Source of the DNA: Trichobilharzia szidati
Taxonomy: Eukaryota > Platyhelminthes > Trematoda > Strigeidida > Schistosomatidae
DNA length: 64,000 nucleotides
Assembly (NCBI GenBank): GCA_944472155.2
Contig: OX235277.1
Span: 26,546,804-26,610,803 of the forward strand
Direction of reading: 5' to 3'
Below, one piece after another: positions 29,612 to 40,800 of the stretch (its first letter is position 1; each line of letters starts with the position of its first letter). The translations under genes and the position numbers were made by a program. The notes beneath the pieces were generated by a model. It did not search any database, was not told where the DNA came from, and saw nothing but the letters and a program-made list of their open reading frames with translations.

Positions 29612-31780
29612 ATGTCGTCACCTACTCAGCCCGGTACACCACCTGAACAGAGAACTGGCAGCGAGGCACAGGCCAAAATCTATTGTGGCTTCGCTGATTT
29701 TCGTTTACCACAATAGGGTTTTGCAGGATCAGAGATTTGGTTCGGAGTTATTGAGCCTTCATTGGAGGCACGAGGCATCAAGTCTCAGGTAGCTAAATAC
29801 GGCATCGTGCTGGCACAACTGACTCCGTCAATGTTAACAGAAATCAGCGATTTCATCGGAAACCCCCGACGGAAATCCAATAGAAACCATTGAAATTTGC
29901 TGGAATCGGATTCACTCAAGAGGGTCAAACGTTTCTTGGGGATGTTTAACCTCTATCGATGTTTTATCCCTTCATATGCCTCCATTGTACAACCCCTAAC
30001 CGATCTTCTCAAATGTGATCCAAAACAGTGTCAACTGTCGAATCAAGCGGAAGTAGCATTCATTAACGCTAAAGAAGCGCTATCAAAAGTTGTTATGCTT
30101 TCCCACATCAACCCTAAGGCATTTCTGATTTTGTGCACTGACACCTCGCAAATTGCAGTAGGAGCTGTACTCCAACAGAAAATAAATGATACACTAACCC
30201 CTCTCGCTTTCTTTTCAAAGAAGTTGGAGCCAGCTCAGACGCCTTGTGGTACGTTTGGTAGAGAGTTGTTAGCCATTTACCTAGCAATTAGGCATTTCAG
30301 TTATTTGCTACAAGGTCGTCATTTCACAATATCTACCGATCACAAACCCCTGTGATACGCTTTCACTACGTCAATGGATAGACACTCACTCACCCAGAGA
30401 AGCTAAGCAGTTAGATTATATCTCTCAGTTCTCGACCGACATACAGTAAATTAACGGTGACGCCAATGTGGTAGCCGACTCTCTTTCTCGACGTGATTTA
30501 AATCATCTGCTCAATCCAATAGACATCAGTCTTGAGAACATCGCAAAATCACACCGCGATGACACTGAACTTTTAGCTTGCCGTGAGAGATCCTCCTTGC
30601 AACTCCAGGATATACCTATTCCCTTATCCGTCTACGACATATCTATAGGTGTCCATCGACCGTTTGTTCCCAAACATTGTCGAAAAGCGTTGTTCAATCA
30701 CATACATGCATTATTCCATCCAGGTGTGCGAGCTACAGTCAAGCTAATAAGTGAGTGTTTCGTATGGTCAAAGATGAATTCGGACATTCGACAATAGACA
30801 TGCGAATGTCTACAATGCCAACTCTCGAAAGTTAATAGACATACGGTCACCATACCTCAGCAGTTCGACCTTCCGGAGAGACGACTCCAACATGTATACA
30901 TGGACATAGTCGGCCCGTTGCCACCATCAAAAGGGTACACACACATTCTCATGGCGATAGACACATTTACTCGGTGGGCTATCGCTTTCCCACTCAGTGA
31001 TGTGTCAGCTGAAAATGTTGCCTCAGTATTTCTGGATCGCTGGGCCCCAAATTATGGTGTCCCATCTACAGTGACATCGGATAGAGGAACTTAGATCCAG
31101 TCGACATTATTTCGCGAGTTCACCCGACTTCTGGGAGTGCAGCATATCTCCACCACTGCATACCATCCAGCAGCGAATGGCCTAGTAGAAAGATTTCACA
31201 GACAGTTAAAAACCTCCTTGATGGTACAATCTGATTCATCCAACTGGAGTGATCATTTACCTTTGATTTTGCTCAACATCCGGTCAACTATTAAAGAGGA
31301 TCTCGGTTGTACACTGGCACAACTTCAACACTACCAGGACAGTTAGTAGCCTCCCACGACTCTCAAAAGTTTTCTTATCAACTGACCCGACGAATGCTAC
31401 AACTTCAACCAATGGCTCCGAGACAATCTCCTCACAGAGAAAACGTAAGTAGATATCTACAAACCTGCAAATTCGTCTTAATACACATCGATAACATCAG
31501 GAAAGGGCTACAACCTCCATACGAAGGCCCGTTATCAGTACTGCATCGCGTGGTAAAATATTTCACAGTGAACAAAGGAGGTAAAAGGCTGACTATCTCC
31601 GTGGACAGACTCAAACCTGTTTACACAGATTGCGATGATATCCCAACATCGACTCCAGCAGACAAACAAGGGTCCGACAAAGCTCCAGAGATACCAACAA
31701 TACTACCTCCCCCTTGCATTATCCGTAGTGTCAGGCAGGTCAATAAACCTGCGCGCTTTGTTCACCTTACCGTTTATTAA
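29612..31780 (+). pseudogene. Gypsy-2 gag-pol, internally deleted, left copy
   Basis: ATG at 29,612 gives MSSPTQPGTPPEQRTG and a Gag-like IWFGVIEPSLEARGIKSQVAKYGIVLAQL. The frame then jumps (about 29,890) to the end of the RT, LKRVKRFLGMFNLYRCFIPSYASIVQPLTDLLK, so the rest of Gag, the protease and the RT palm are gone. RNase H (CTDTSQIAVGAVLQQ, FGRELLAIYLAIRHF, STDHKPL) and integrase follow: HHCC finger with TCECLQC, then [20 protein letters not shown] and AYHPAANGLVERFHRQ, which keep the DDE residues. Stops at 29,714, 30,352, about 30,795 and 31,092 break it. The element could only move with help from another copy. Confidence 0.85.
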
Positions 31781-32405
31781 TACCCTCAAGCTTGCAACAA
31801 TTTTTTTTACATATACATTGTTACCATTCATATCGATTATTTTTGTTAATTATTGATTTACTTGATTTATTTGTGTCAGGTACGATATCATCCTTTCCCA
31901 AGTATTGTTATTTTTACTAGCTAATCACTGTATATGTGTATATATGCATTCACAACTATTCTCCCGTAATTACTACTACATTGATCAGCATTTTAACGGA
32001 CGTAATCTTTATTGTTATTGATGCCATTATTAGTGTCATTAACTTTGACGCCATCGTCCCCATTAACACTGATCTCTATCGCAATTTTGTTCATTCATTT
32101 GTATTGTATTATCTACAGAGCCGACGTATACGTGTCTGTGTTTATTTATACAGATACTTTTTTGTTTGGGTGTATGTGTTCACTCTCCGTAATATATATA
32201 TTCATTGAACTACCGTCCATTTCCAGTTCAGAAGTTTGTGTTGAACTAATCACAAAAGCGTTAAAAGCCTTTTTACTTTCTGTATTCCCGTTGTGCTATG
32301 TATCATTAAAATTGTTTCTTCTTATCACAATTGCACTGCATATCGTCAGTAGCAGTAAAAGCAAAAGTGCCGGTAGTCCTTCCGGACTTCTAAGATGGGA
32401 AGTAG
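31781..32405 (+). other. Gypsy-2 3' non-coding region and polypurine tract
   Basis: About 625 bases between the pol end and the 3' LTR. Frames here are rich in Ile, Val, Tyr and Leu and have no family match. The last bases, AAGATGGGAAGTAG, form the expected polypurine tract. Confidence 0.6.
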
Positions 32406-32975
32406 TGTGGTGGCCGAAAAACATATCAAATTATACGTTCACCGAAAAATAGTAAAAATAAGGAATTCAAAGAAAATCGTGGTTGTTGGTAACCTGAGAC
32501 TGAACAAGGACACAACGTTGTTCGACACGAAACACGGACAACGCTTCTTCCATCTCTCCTGCAACAGGCAAACCAACAGGCACACAAACACAGGTAATGA
32601 AAGCAGAACACGAGTTGTGCAGGAGAGCGTTTATTACACGAATTTCAATTTTATTAAGTGCACGAGTACAGTTTTAGAGTATAACAGTTTTACTGGTTGG
32701 TCTTCCTTAATGTTTAGGTTCTGTAATTCTTGTATCTCTTGGTCCAGACAGTTGACTCCCGGGTATCTTCCTGCAAGTAGAGAAAATGAAACATTGATTA
32801 GCATTATAATATAGGTTTTGTTTTCATTACACTCCAGCTTCTTTTTCGCTTATCACATCTGCCAACCAACTCGGCCTCGTACCGATCGACACATCCACAT
32901 TAGGATACTTCGCTCTAATCTACTTTTTCTCTACGCAAGTACTCTCCGGCAGTTGGCATCTCTAATGTGTACTTG
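32406..32975 (+). repeat. Gypsy-2 left copy, 3' LTR, cut at the palindrome centre
   Basis: Starts TGTGGTGGCCG right after the polypurine tract and runs 570 bases until it meets its mirror image. About 190 bases of the LTR's 3' end, present in the 5' LTR, are missing. Confidence 0.8.
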
Positions 32976-32983
32976 AGGATCTG

Positions 32984-33553
32984 CAAGTACACATTAGAGA
33001 TGCCAACTGCCGGAGAGTACTTGCGTAGAGAAAAAGTAGATTAGAGCGAAGTATCCTAATGTGGATGTGTCGATCGGTACGAGGCCGAGTTGGTTGGCAG
33101 ATGTGATAAGCGAAAAACAAGCTGGAGTGTAATGAAAACAAAACCTATATTATAATGCTAATCAATGTTTCATTTTCTCTACTTGCAGGAAGATACCCGG
33201 GAGTCAACTGTCTGGACCAAGAGATACAAGAATTACAGAACCTAAACATTAAGGAAGACCAACCAGTAAAACTGTTATACTCTAAAACTGTACTCGTGCA
33301 CTTAATAAAATTGAAATTCGTGTAATAAACGCTCTCCTGCACAACTCGTGTTCTGCTTTCATTACCTGTGTTTGTGTGCCTGTTGGTTTGCCTGTTGCAG
33401 GAGAGATGGAAGAAGCGTTGTCCGTGTTTCGTGTCGAACAACGTTGTGTCCTTGTTCAGTCTCAGGTTACCAACAACCACGATTTTCTTTGATTTCCTTA
33501 TTTTTACTTTTTTTCGGTGAACGTATAATTTGATATGTTTTTCGGCCACCACA
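32984..33553 (-). repeat. Gypsy-2 right copy, 3' LTR, cut at the palindrome centre
   Basis: Exact mirror of 32,406-32,975, including the truncation point. The first bases on the minus strand are TGTGGTGGCCG at 33,553. Confidence 0.85.
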
Positions 33554-34178
33554 CTACTTCCCATCTTAGAAGTCCGGAAGGACTACCAGCACTTTTGCTT
33601 TTACTGCTACTGACGATATGCAGTGCAATTGTGATAAGAAGAAACAATTTTAATGATACATAGCACAACGGGAATACAGAAAGTAAAAAGGCTTTTAACG
33701 CTTTTGTGATTAGTTCAACACAAACTTCTGAACTGGAAATGGACGGTAGTTCAATGAATATATATATTACGGAGAGTGAACACATACACCCAAACAAAAA
33801 AGTATCTGTATAAATAAACACAGACACGTATACGTCGGCTCTGTAGATAATACAATACAAATGAATGAACAAAATTGCGATAGAGATCAGTGTTAATGGG
33901 GACGATGGCGTCAAAGTTAATGACACTAATAATGGCATCAATAACAATAAAGATTACGTCCGTTAAAATGCTGATCAATGTAGTAGTAATTACGGGAGAA
34001 TAGTTGTGAATGCATATATACACATATACAGTGATTAGCTAGTAAAAATAACAATACTTGGGAAAGGATGATATCGTACCTGACACAAATAAATCAAGTA
34101 AATCAATAATTAACAAAAATAATCGATATGAATGGTAACAATGTATATGTAAAAAAAATTGTTGCAACCTTGAGGGTA

Positions 34179-36351
34179 TTAATAAACGGTAAGGTGAACA
34201 AAGCGCGCAGGTTTATTGACCTGCCTGACACTACGGATAATGCAAGGGGGAGGTAGTATTGTTGGTATCTCTGGAGCTTTGTCGGACCCTTGTTTGTCTG
34301 CTGGAGTCGATGTTGGGATATCATCGCAATCTGTGTAAACAGGTTTGAGTCTGTCCACGGAGATAGTCAGCCTTTTACCTCCTTTGTTCACTGTGAAATA
34401 TTTTACCACGCGATGCAGTACTGATAACGGGCCTTCGTATGGAGGTTGTAGCCCTTTCCTGATGTTATCGATGTGTATTAAGACGAATTTGCAGGTTTGT
34501 AGATATCTACTTACGTTTTCTCTGTGAGGAGATTGTCTCGGAGCCATTGGTTGAAGTTGTAGCATTCGTCGGGTCAGTTGATAAGAAAACTTTTGAGAGT
34601 CGTGGGAGGCTACTAACTGTCCTGGTAGTGTTGAAGTTGTGCCAGTGTACAACCGAGATCCTCTTTAATAGTTGACCGGATGTTGAGCAAAATCAAAGGT
34701 AAATGATCACTCCAGTTGGATGAATCAGATTGTACCATCAAGGAGGTTTTTAACTGTCTGTGAAATCTTTCTACTAGGCCATTCGCTGCTGGATGGTATG
34801 CAGTGGTGGAGATATGCTGCACTCCCAGAAGTCGGGTGAACTCGCGAAATAATGTCGACTGGATCTAAGTTCCTCTATCCGATGTCACTGTAGATGGGAC
34901 ACCATAATTTGGGGCCCAGCGATCCAGAAATACTGAGGCAACATTTTCAGCTGACACATCACTGAGTGGGAAAGCGATAGCCCACCGAGTAAATGTGTCT
35001 ATCGCCATGAGAATGTGTGTGTACCCTTTTGATGGTGGCAACGGGCCGACTATGTCCATGTATACATGTTGGAGTCGTCTCTCCGGAAGGTCGAACTGCT
35101 GAGGTATGGTGACCGTATGTCTATTAACTTTCGAGAGTTGGCATTGTAGACATTCGCATGTCTATTGTCGAATGTCCGAATTCATCTTTGACCATACGAA
35201 ACACTCACTTATTAGCTTGACTGTAGCTCGCACACCCGGATGGAATAATGCATGTATGTGATTGAACAACGCTTTTCGACAATGTTTGGGAACAAACGGT
35301 CGATGGACACCTATAGATATGTCGTAGACGGATAAGGGAATAGGTATATCCTGGAGTTGCAAGGAGGATCTCTCACGGCAAGCTAAAAGTTCAGTGTCAT
35401 CGCGGTGTGATTTTGCGATGGTCTCAAGACTGATGTCTATTGGATTGAGCAGATGATTTAAGTCACGTCGAGAAAGAGAGTCGGCTACCACATTGGCGTC
35501 ACCGTTAATTTACTGTATGTCGGTCGAGAACTGAGAGATATAATCTAACTGCTTAGCTTCTCTGGGTGAGTGAGTGTCTATCCATTGACGTAGTGAAAGC
35601 GTATCACAGGGGTTTGTGATCGGTAGATATTGTGAAATGACGACCTTGTAGCAAATAACTGAAATGCCTAATTGCTAGGTCAATGGCTAACAACTCTCTA
35701 CCAAACGTACCACAAGGCGTCTGAGCTGGCTCCAACTTCTTTGATTTGAAAAGAAAGCGAGAGGGGTTAGTGTATCATTTATTTTCTGTTGGAGTACAGC
35801 TCCTACTGCAATTTGCGAGGTGTCAGTGCACAAAATCAGAAATGCCTTAGGGTTGATGTGGGAAAGCATAACAACTTTTGATAGCACTTCTTTAGCGTTA
35901 ATGAATGCTACTTCCGCTTGATTCGACAGTTGACACTGTTTTGGATCACATTTGAGAAGATCGGTTAGGGGTTGTACAATGGAGGCATATGAAGGGATAA
36001 AACATCGATAGAGGTTAAACATCCCCAAGAAACGTTTGACCCTCTTGAGTGAATCTGATTCCAGCAAATTTCAATGGTTTCTATTGGATTTTCGTCGGGG
36101 GTTTCCGATGAAATCGCTGATTTCTGTTAACATTGACGGAGTCAGTTGTGCCAGCACGATGCCGTATTTGGCTACCTGAGACTTGATGCCTCGTGCCTCC
36201 AATGAAGGCTCAATAACTCCGAACCAAATCTCTGATCCTGCAAAACCCTATTGTGGTAAACGAAAATCAGCGATGCCACAATAGATTTTGGCCTGTGCCT
36301 CGCTGCCAGTTCTCTGTTCAGGTGGTGTACCGGGCTGAGTAGGTGACGACA
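34179..36351 (-). pseudogene. Gypsy-2 gag-pol, internally deleted, right copy
   Basis: Same product, same deletion and same stops as 29,612-31,780. It adds a short frame change near 35,740, where FFSKKLEPAQT becomes FFSNQRSW, which cuts RNase H. The integrase pieces at 35,059-34,865 and 34,822-34,613 are identical to the left copy. Confidence 0.85.
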
Positions 36352-36483
36352 TTATATATATACATGACAATATTGGTGCAAAGGGACGAACAAATATGAG
36401 ACCACAAACAAAATATTACAATAAAAATACACAACCGACGAAAATATGTATATAGATATGTGAAAATAATCCGTGTTCAAAAA

Positions 36484-36494
36484 CGGGCTCACCA
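36484..36494 (-). other. Gypsy-2 right copy, primer binding site
   Basis: The minus strand reads TGGTGAGCCCG, 6 bases inside the LTR end (TGTAGTGG on the plus strand at 36,501). Confidence 0.65.
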
Positions 36495-36500
36495 AATAAG

Positions 36501-36614
36501 TGTAGTGGACTGAACGACTAAGTTTGTCCATATGTGCAATTAAACAGGACAGAAAAAATACTAACAGGTATGTATATGTAAGCTATTCAGTCAACTCAAG
36601 CTAATATACACAAA
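36501..36614 (-). repeat. Gypsy-2 right copy, inner part of the 5' LTR
   Basis: Mirrors 29,350-29,461. It stops where a PLE has inserted and continues at 39,410. Confidence 0.8.
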
Positions 36615-36785
36615 GACGGAGATTATCTGAAAAATGTGATGTATTAGCGCTATACATTTCGAACAATCTGATCACACATTTACTTGTCAAGTCAATATAT
36701 ATGGAAAGGTTAAATTAAACAAGGTGACAAAAAAAAGAATTAAGAATAATTAACACAAACGTTTGGTAATCCAATCAAATAAGGA

Positions 36786-38733
36786 TTACCAAGGTAGGTT
36801 AAGAGTAATGACAAACTGTTTTTGAATACACAAGGGGGGCTTAAGTTTATGAATGGCTATAGCCTCAGCGTATTTCAGTAAACGTCCTTGACCGTTTTTA
36901 TAGGTGACCTTAAAGGCTGAGTTAACATCAACCTTATGGTTCATCTCGATTAAATGTTTAGCTATAGACGAAGTTGGTAGTCTGGCACCTGCATCTATGG
37001 GCTTGTCACAATTCATCTGTTTTCCTAACCACTTTGGGATATGCTCTCCCACCCTCACGTGCAACGCGCGATTACTCCTCCCTATGTATGGATGTCCACA
37101 CACACACACGAAAATTGGTAAATTGTATGGGATGTGATATAATCACTTGTGCACTTTTGAGGTTTCCAGTGAAGCATATTTTTAGCCTTTTCGACAATTA
37201 CAAGCTGGGCTGCATAGTAGGTTCTACGGATGATGGAATTCAACCTTTGTCTCAAAATCCTACTATTTATTTCCCCATTATATGGTAATTTGATGAAAAC
37301 CTTTTTCTTAGGGACGGTATGGATTGTGGGTTTAGAGGCTAGTTGACTTCTACATCTTTTTGAAAACTTCAAAGGATATCCGTTTTCAACAAGAGTATCC
37401 ATCAATATTTCGTTTTCCTTGTCTATAACATCAGCCGTGCAAATGGACTCCCCATAGCAACACCGTCCACTTGTCTAAAATGTTCACCTTCAAACGTGAA
37501 ATGGACGTTATCAGTACACAATAGTAATAAATCTTTCAAATAAGTTAAAGGAAAAGGAAGTGAAAAACAACTAGAAGATATATAGTCACAAAGAATATCA
37601 ACAGTCTTAACCAATGGTACATTAGTAAACAAAGAATTGACATCAAATGAATACATTTTCCTATCTTTTATGTTCATATCTACAAGACAGTCAACAAGTT
37701 CAAATGTATCTTTAAAAGTAAACTTACATAATTCATTGCGCACTGGACTTAAAATATCAGCTAGCCATTTTGCTAATTTATGTGTAGGCGAGTTACACAT
37801 TGAAAGAATTGGCCGTAATGGATTATCAACCTTATGAATTTTGGGTAATCCCTAGAGGTTTGGAAAGTCAGATCCCATGGGTTTCAAGGAATTAAACTCC
37901 TGTTTATCGATAACGTCCAAGCCACGAAGTTTTACTAAATGAGAATTTACTTTTCCTTCTAATTTTCTGATATCATCCGAAGGAACATCGGCTATGAATT
38001 TGCTTTTGTCACTAAGGATGGATAACATTTTTGTTTTGTAATCGCATCTGTCCATTACAACTACACCAGATCCTTTGTCAGGTTTCAAAATAACTAAATC
38101 GGTTCTGTTACGTAATTATTTTAGGGCTTTAAAATGAGTTCATATTAAAATGCTTCTTTGTTTCCGAATTGAATTACGGAATTGGTGTGCTACATCTACA
38201 AATTTAACTTTCAACCAACTTTGGTCATCTGTCGAGGAAGGAGTTAGGGAACTCAACTGATCATACAAATTTTCAAACTGAGAATCAATTGCTAAGTCCG
38301 AAATATTGTTTAATGGGATAGAAAAATTGAAACCAAGTGATAGCACCTCCTTTTCATGTAATAAAAGTTCAACCGATGACAGATTTGTCACATACTTATC
38401 AGGATTTAATGGGAATTGGTTTAATTGAAAGTCAGAGGTACAAGATCCAAGCAATTTCTATCTGGTATTCTCTTTCGTCTTATTAACGGCAGAGCTACAA
38501 AAATTAATGAACTTGATTTGGCAAATAATGGAGACATCAGACAATATATTTGATGACGATAAATGGAGTTCAATCAATCCACATAACTTCTCATTAGAAT
38601 TGTCAATGTGAGATTTCGTAAGGCGAATAAGATTTGAAATATTTGGTTGAAGTTTAGAAGATCGAAGAGATTTGTAAAATTCCTTCGGGAATGTGTGAGT
38701 TGAGAGACAAGATTTATAAAAATCCAACTTCAC
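36786..38733 (-). pseudogene. PLE polyprotein, RT plus GIY-YIG, decayed
   Basis: From 38,733 downwards: an N-terminal helical region (LDFYKSCLSTHTFPKEF ... ), KPDKGSGVVVMDRCDYKTKMLSILSD, then after a stop GLPKIHKVDNPLRPILSMCNSPTHKLAKWL, MYSFDVNSLFTNVPLVKTVDIL and HFRQVDGVAMGSPFA. The following palm segment with the catalytic YVDD is deleted. The frame resumes with LVENGYPLKFSKRC, PKKKVFIKLPYNGEINSRILRQRL, RRTYYAAQL and TIYQFSCVC. A two-base gain in a TG run shifts the frame just before GHPYIGRSNRALHVRVGEHIPKWL ... EAIAIHKLKPPL ... LNLPW. Stops at about 37,852, 38,110 and 38,456 also break it. Without the palm it cannot copy itself. Confidence 0.85.
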
Positions 38734-38806
38734 CTTTTCAGATGCTACTTTACACTTCAGGGTAAGAAGTCCATCTAACCGTTTGATAGTGTCTGGAGGG
38801 AGTCTT

Positions 38807-39366
38807 CTTCACTGGAAACCTCAAAAGTGCACAAGTGATTATATCACATCCCATACAATTTACCAATTTTCGTGTGTGTGTGTGGACATCCATACATAGG
38901 GAGGAGTAATCGCGCGTTGCACGTGAGGGTGGGAGAGCATATCCCAAAGTGGTTAGGAAAACAGATGAATTGTGACAAGCCCATAGATGCAGGTGCCAGA
39001 CTACCAACTTCGTCTATAGCTAAACATTTAATCGAGATGAACCATAAGGTTGATGTTAACTCAGCCTTTAAGGTCACCTATAAAAACGGTCAAGGACGTT
39101 TACTGAAATACGCTGAGGCTATAGCCATTCATAAACTTAAGCCCCCCTTGTGTATTCAAAAACAGTTTGTCATTACTCTTAACCTACCTTGGTAATCCTT
39201 ATTTGATTGGATTACCAAACGTTTGTGTTAATTATTCTTAATTCTTTTTTTTGTCACCTTGTTTAATTTAACCTTTCCATATATATTGACTTGACAAGTA
39301 AATGTGTGATCAGATTGTTCGAAATGTATAGCGCCAATACATCACATTTTTCAAATAATCACCGTC
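38807..39366 (+). repeat. Inverted terminal copy of the PLE 3' end
   Basis: Plus-strand GIY-YIG C-terminus (38,872-39,195) identical in protein to 37,109-36,786, with tail. It shares the same TG-run frame defect at 38,867-38,877. It begins abruptly at 38,807, the 5' end of the PLE body. Confidence 0.85.
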
Positions 39367-39409
39367 TTCTAATAATGCTATCAAAATTTATAAAAAGGAC
39401 TAACTGTTT

Positions 39410-40291
39410 TAATATACACAAAAATGGAGTTATTTGATAAATTATAATAGTCCCAAAATACTCAAAATATAGACGTACAAAATGATAGGGATGATGAAAT
39501 TGTCCGTTTCTTGAGTATGCAGATCCTCAAGTACACATTAGAGATGCCAACTGCCGGAGAACACTTGCGTGGAGAGAAAGTAGACTGGAGGGAAGTATCC
39601 TAATGTGGATGTGTCGATCGGTACGAGGCCGAGTTGTTTGGCGGATGTGATAAGCTAGAAAGAAGCTTGAGACAGGGATGTAATGGAACAACACAAACAA
39701 TTATACAGGTCAAGCACGCAGGGTAGAGCGAAGAAGCAGAACACGACTTGAGGAAACCACTTCATAATTGACACTGAATTACACCAGCAGCAGTCCAAAA
39801 AACATACACATGTAGATACAAGGAGCTAGGCTTTCACAGTTCAGCGTCCACCGGTTTTTAAACTGGCGCTTCCTTTCAAATTTGAACCACTACAGGTATA
39901 ACACACAGACCATAAGCATGACGGACGATGGGAGAAGTCAAAGACGGTGAGGAAGATGCGTTTCAAGCAAACGAGACTTGAATAGCCCGGGGTAGAAGTT
40001 AGTTATCGTCATTTATAACAAGTTTAGAGAACCCATCTTCCTCTTGCTCTTGTGATGCCACGTTGACGTTTCTTTCTGAAAAAGAAGAAAAAGAAACTTG
40101 TTTAGTGGCATTACATTGGTTTCTATTGCGTTACACAGGGAGAGGGAAGAAGCTTCGTCCGTGCTGCGCGGGGAACAAAGTTGTGTCCTTGTTCAATCTC
40201 ACGTAACAACAGCCACGATTTTCTTTGAATTCCTTACCTCTACTATTTTTCGGTGGACGCATGATTCTATATGCTTTTTTTCGCCACTACA
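39410..40291 (-). repeat. Gypsy-2 right copy, outer part of the 5' LTR
   Basis: The minus strand continues the LTR from the PLE insertion to TGTAGTGGCGAAAA at 40,291. The parts at 39,410-39,650 and 40,130-40,291 match the other LTRs with clear divergence; about 450 bases in the middle (39,660-40,110) do not match. This LTR is therefore much more diverged than the three inside or left of the palindrome. Confidence 0.7.
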
Positions 40292-40345
40292 ATTTCTGTG
40301 TGTTTGTTTTGTCCTTTTAATTGCGCGTATGAGCAAACTTAGTCG
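40292..40345 (+). repeat. Gypsy-2-related LTR end fragment
   Basis: TTTTAATTGCGCGTATGAGCAAACTTAGTCGTATAGTCCCC resembles the LTR 3' end at 29,415-29,455, in plus orientation and touching the minus-strand LTR start. Confidence 0.5.
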
Positions 40346-40734
40346 TATAGTCCCCTGCAAATTGTTTGTATGTATATGGCTTGTGTTCTTTTTGGGAACG
40401 CTAAACATGAATCGCATAAATAGGGCTTCTGATCCAATTTCGCTTAATTGTACACACGTAACGTTCACGTGCTTCCGGAAATTCTTCATTTAACTTTTCT
40501 TCGACCAGTGCTTTTCGTATTCTTTGGTAGTTTTTGATTATATTTCTTTTATAAAGTCCATGAATTTGAGTCATAAAACAATATTTAGCTCACTGGGTAG
40601 GGTATCGAACGTAGCCAGATGAAACTTCAGATTGGAAAGATATTTGTATGAAGACTCAATAGTATTCAAATATTAAAGCCTGTTATTGTTATTATTTTCA
40701 ACCATTCTAATTTCAGTTAGTGGTTTGCATGTGA

Positions 40735-40800
40735 TGAGGAGAACCTGTGAAATTGAACGACATCACTTTGGACTGAAAATTTGGTCTTTCTTTCTTTATC
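40735..40800 (+). repeat. PLE tail fragment with hammerhead-like bases
   Basis: GTGATGAGGAGAACCTGTGAAATTGAACGACATCACTTTGG...CTGAAAATTTGG aligns with the motif at 4,094-4,165, with a mutated core. Confidence 0.5.

Larger units (their letters stand above)
29350..36614. repeat. Large palindrome, arms of about 3.63 kb
   Basis: Left arm 29,350-32,975, right arm 32,984-36,614, with an 8-base centre. Coordinates mirror exactly (sum 65,959) from 30,468 to 35,491 and shift by only about 5 bases further out. Visible differences include single substitutions (LENIAK/LETIAK, KEALS/KEVLS, LKLATI/LKVATI) and one small frame-changing difference near 35,740. All internal stop codons are shared. Confidence 0.9.
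36615..39409 (-). mobile_element. PLE with 560-bp inverted ends, inserted in an LTR
   Basis: The insertion is flanked by TAATATACACAAA at 36,602-36,614 and 39,410-39,422, a 13-bp target duplication. The body is on the minus strand (38,806 to 37,175). The 3' end with the GIY-YIG domain (36,615-37,174) reappears inverted at 38,807-39,366, so coordinates sum to 75,981 throughout. About 43 extra bases lie at the right edge. PLEs are known for such inverted or tandem terminal copies. Confidence 0.9.

Noticed and set aside
29431..29646. 71-codon frame across the Gypsy-2 LTR/primer site junction
   Set aside because: Crosses the LTR end and primer binding site. The Gag ATG at 29,612 lies in another frame and fits better.
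31936..32452. Hydrophobic frames after Gypsy-2 pol that could suggest an envelope-like gene
   Set aside because: Low-complexity Ile/Val/Tyr sequence with no Cys pattern, signal peptide or cleavage site, overlapping in different frames. Treated as 3' non-coding.
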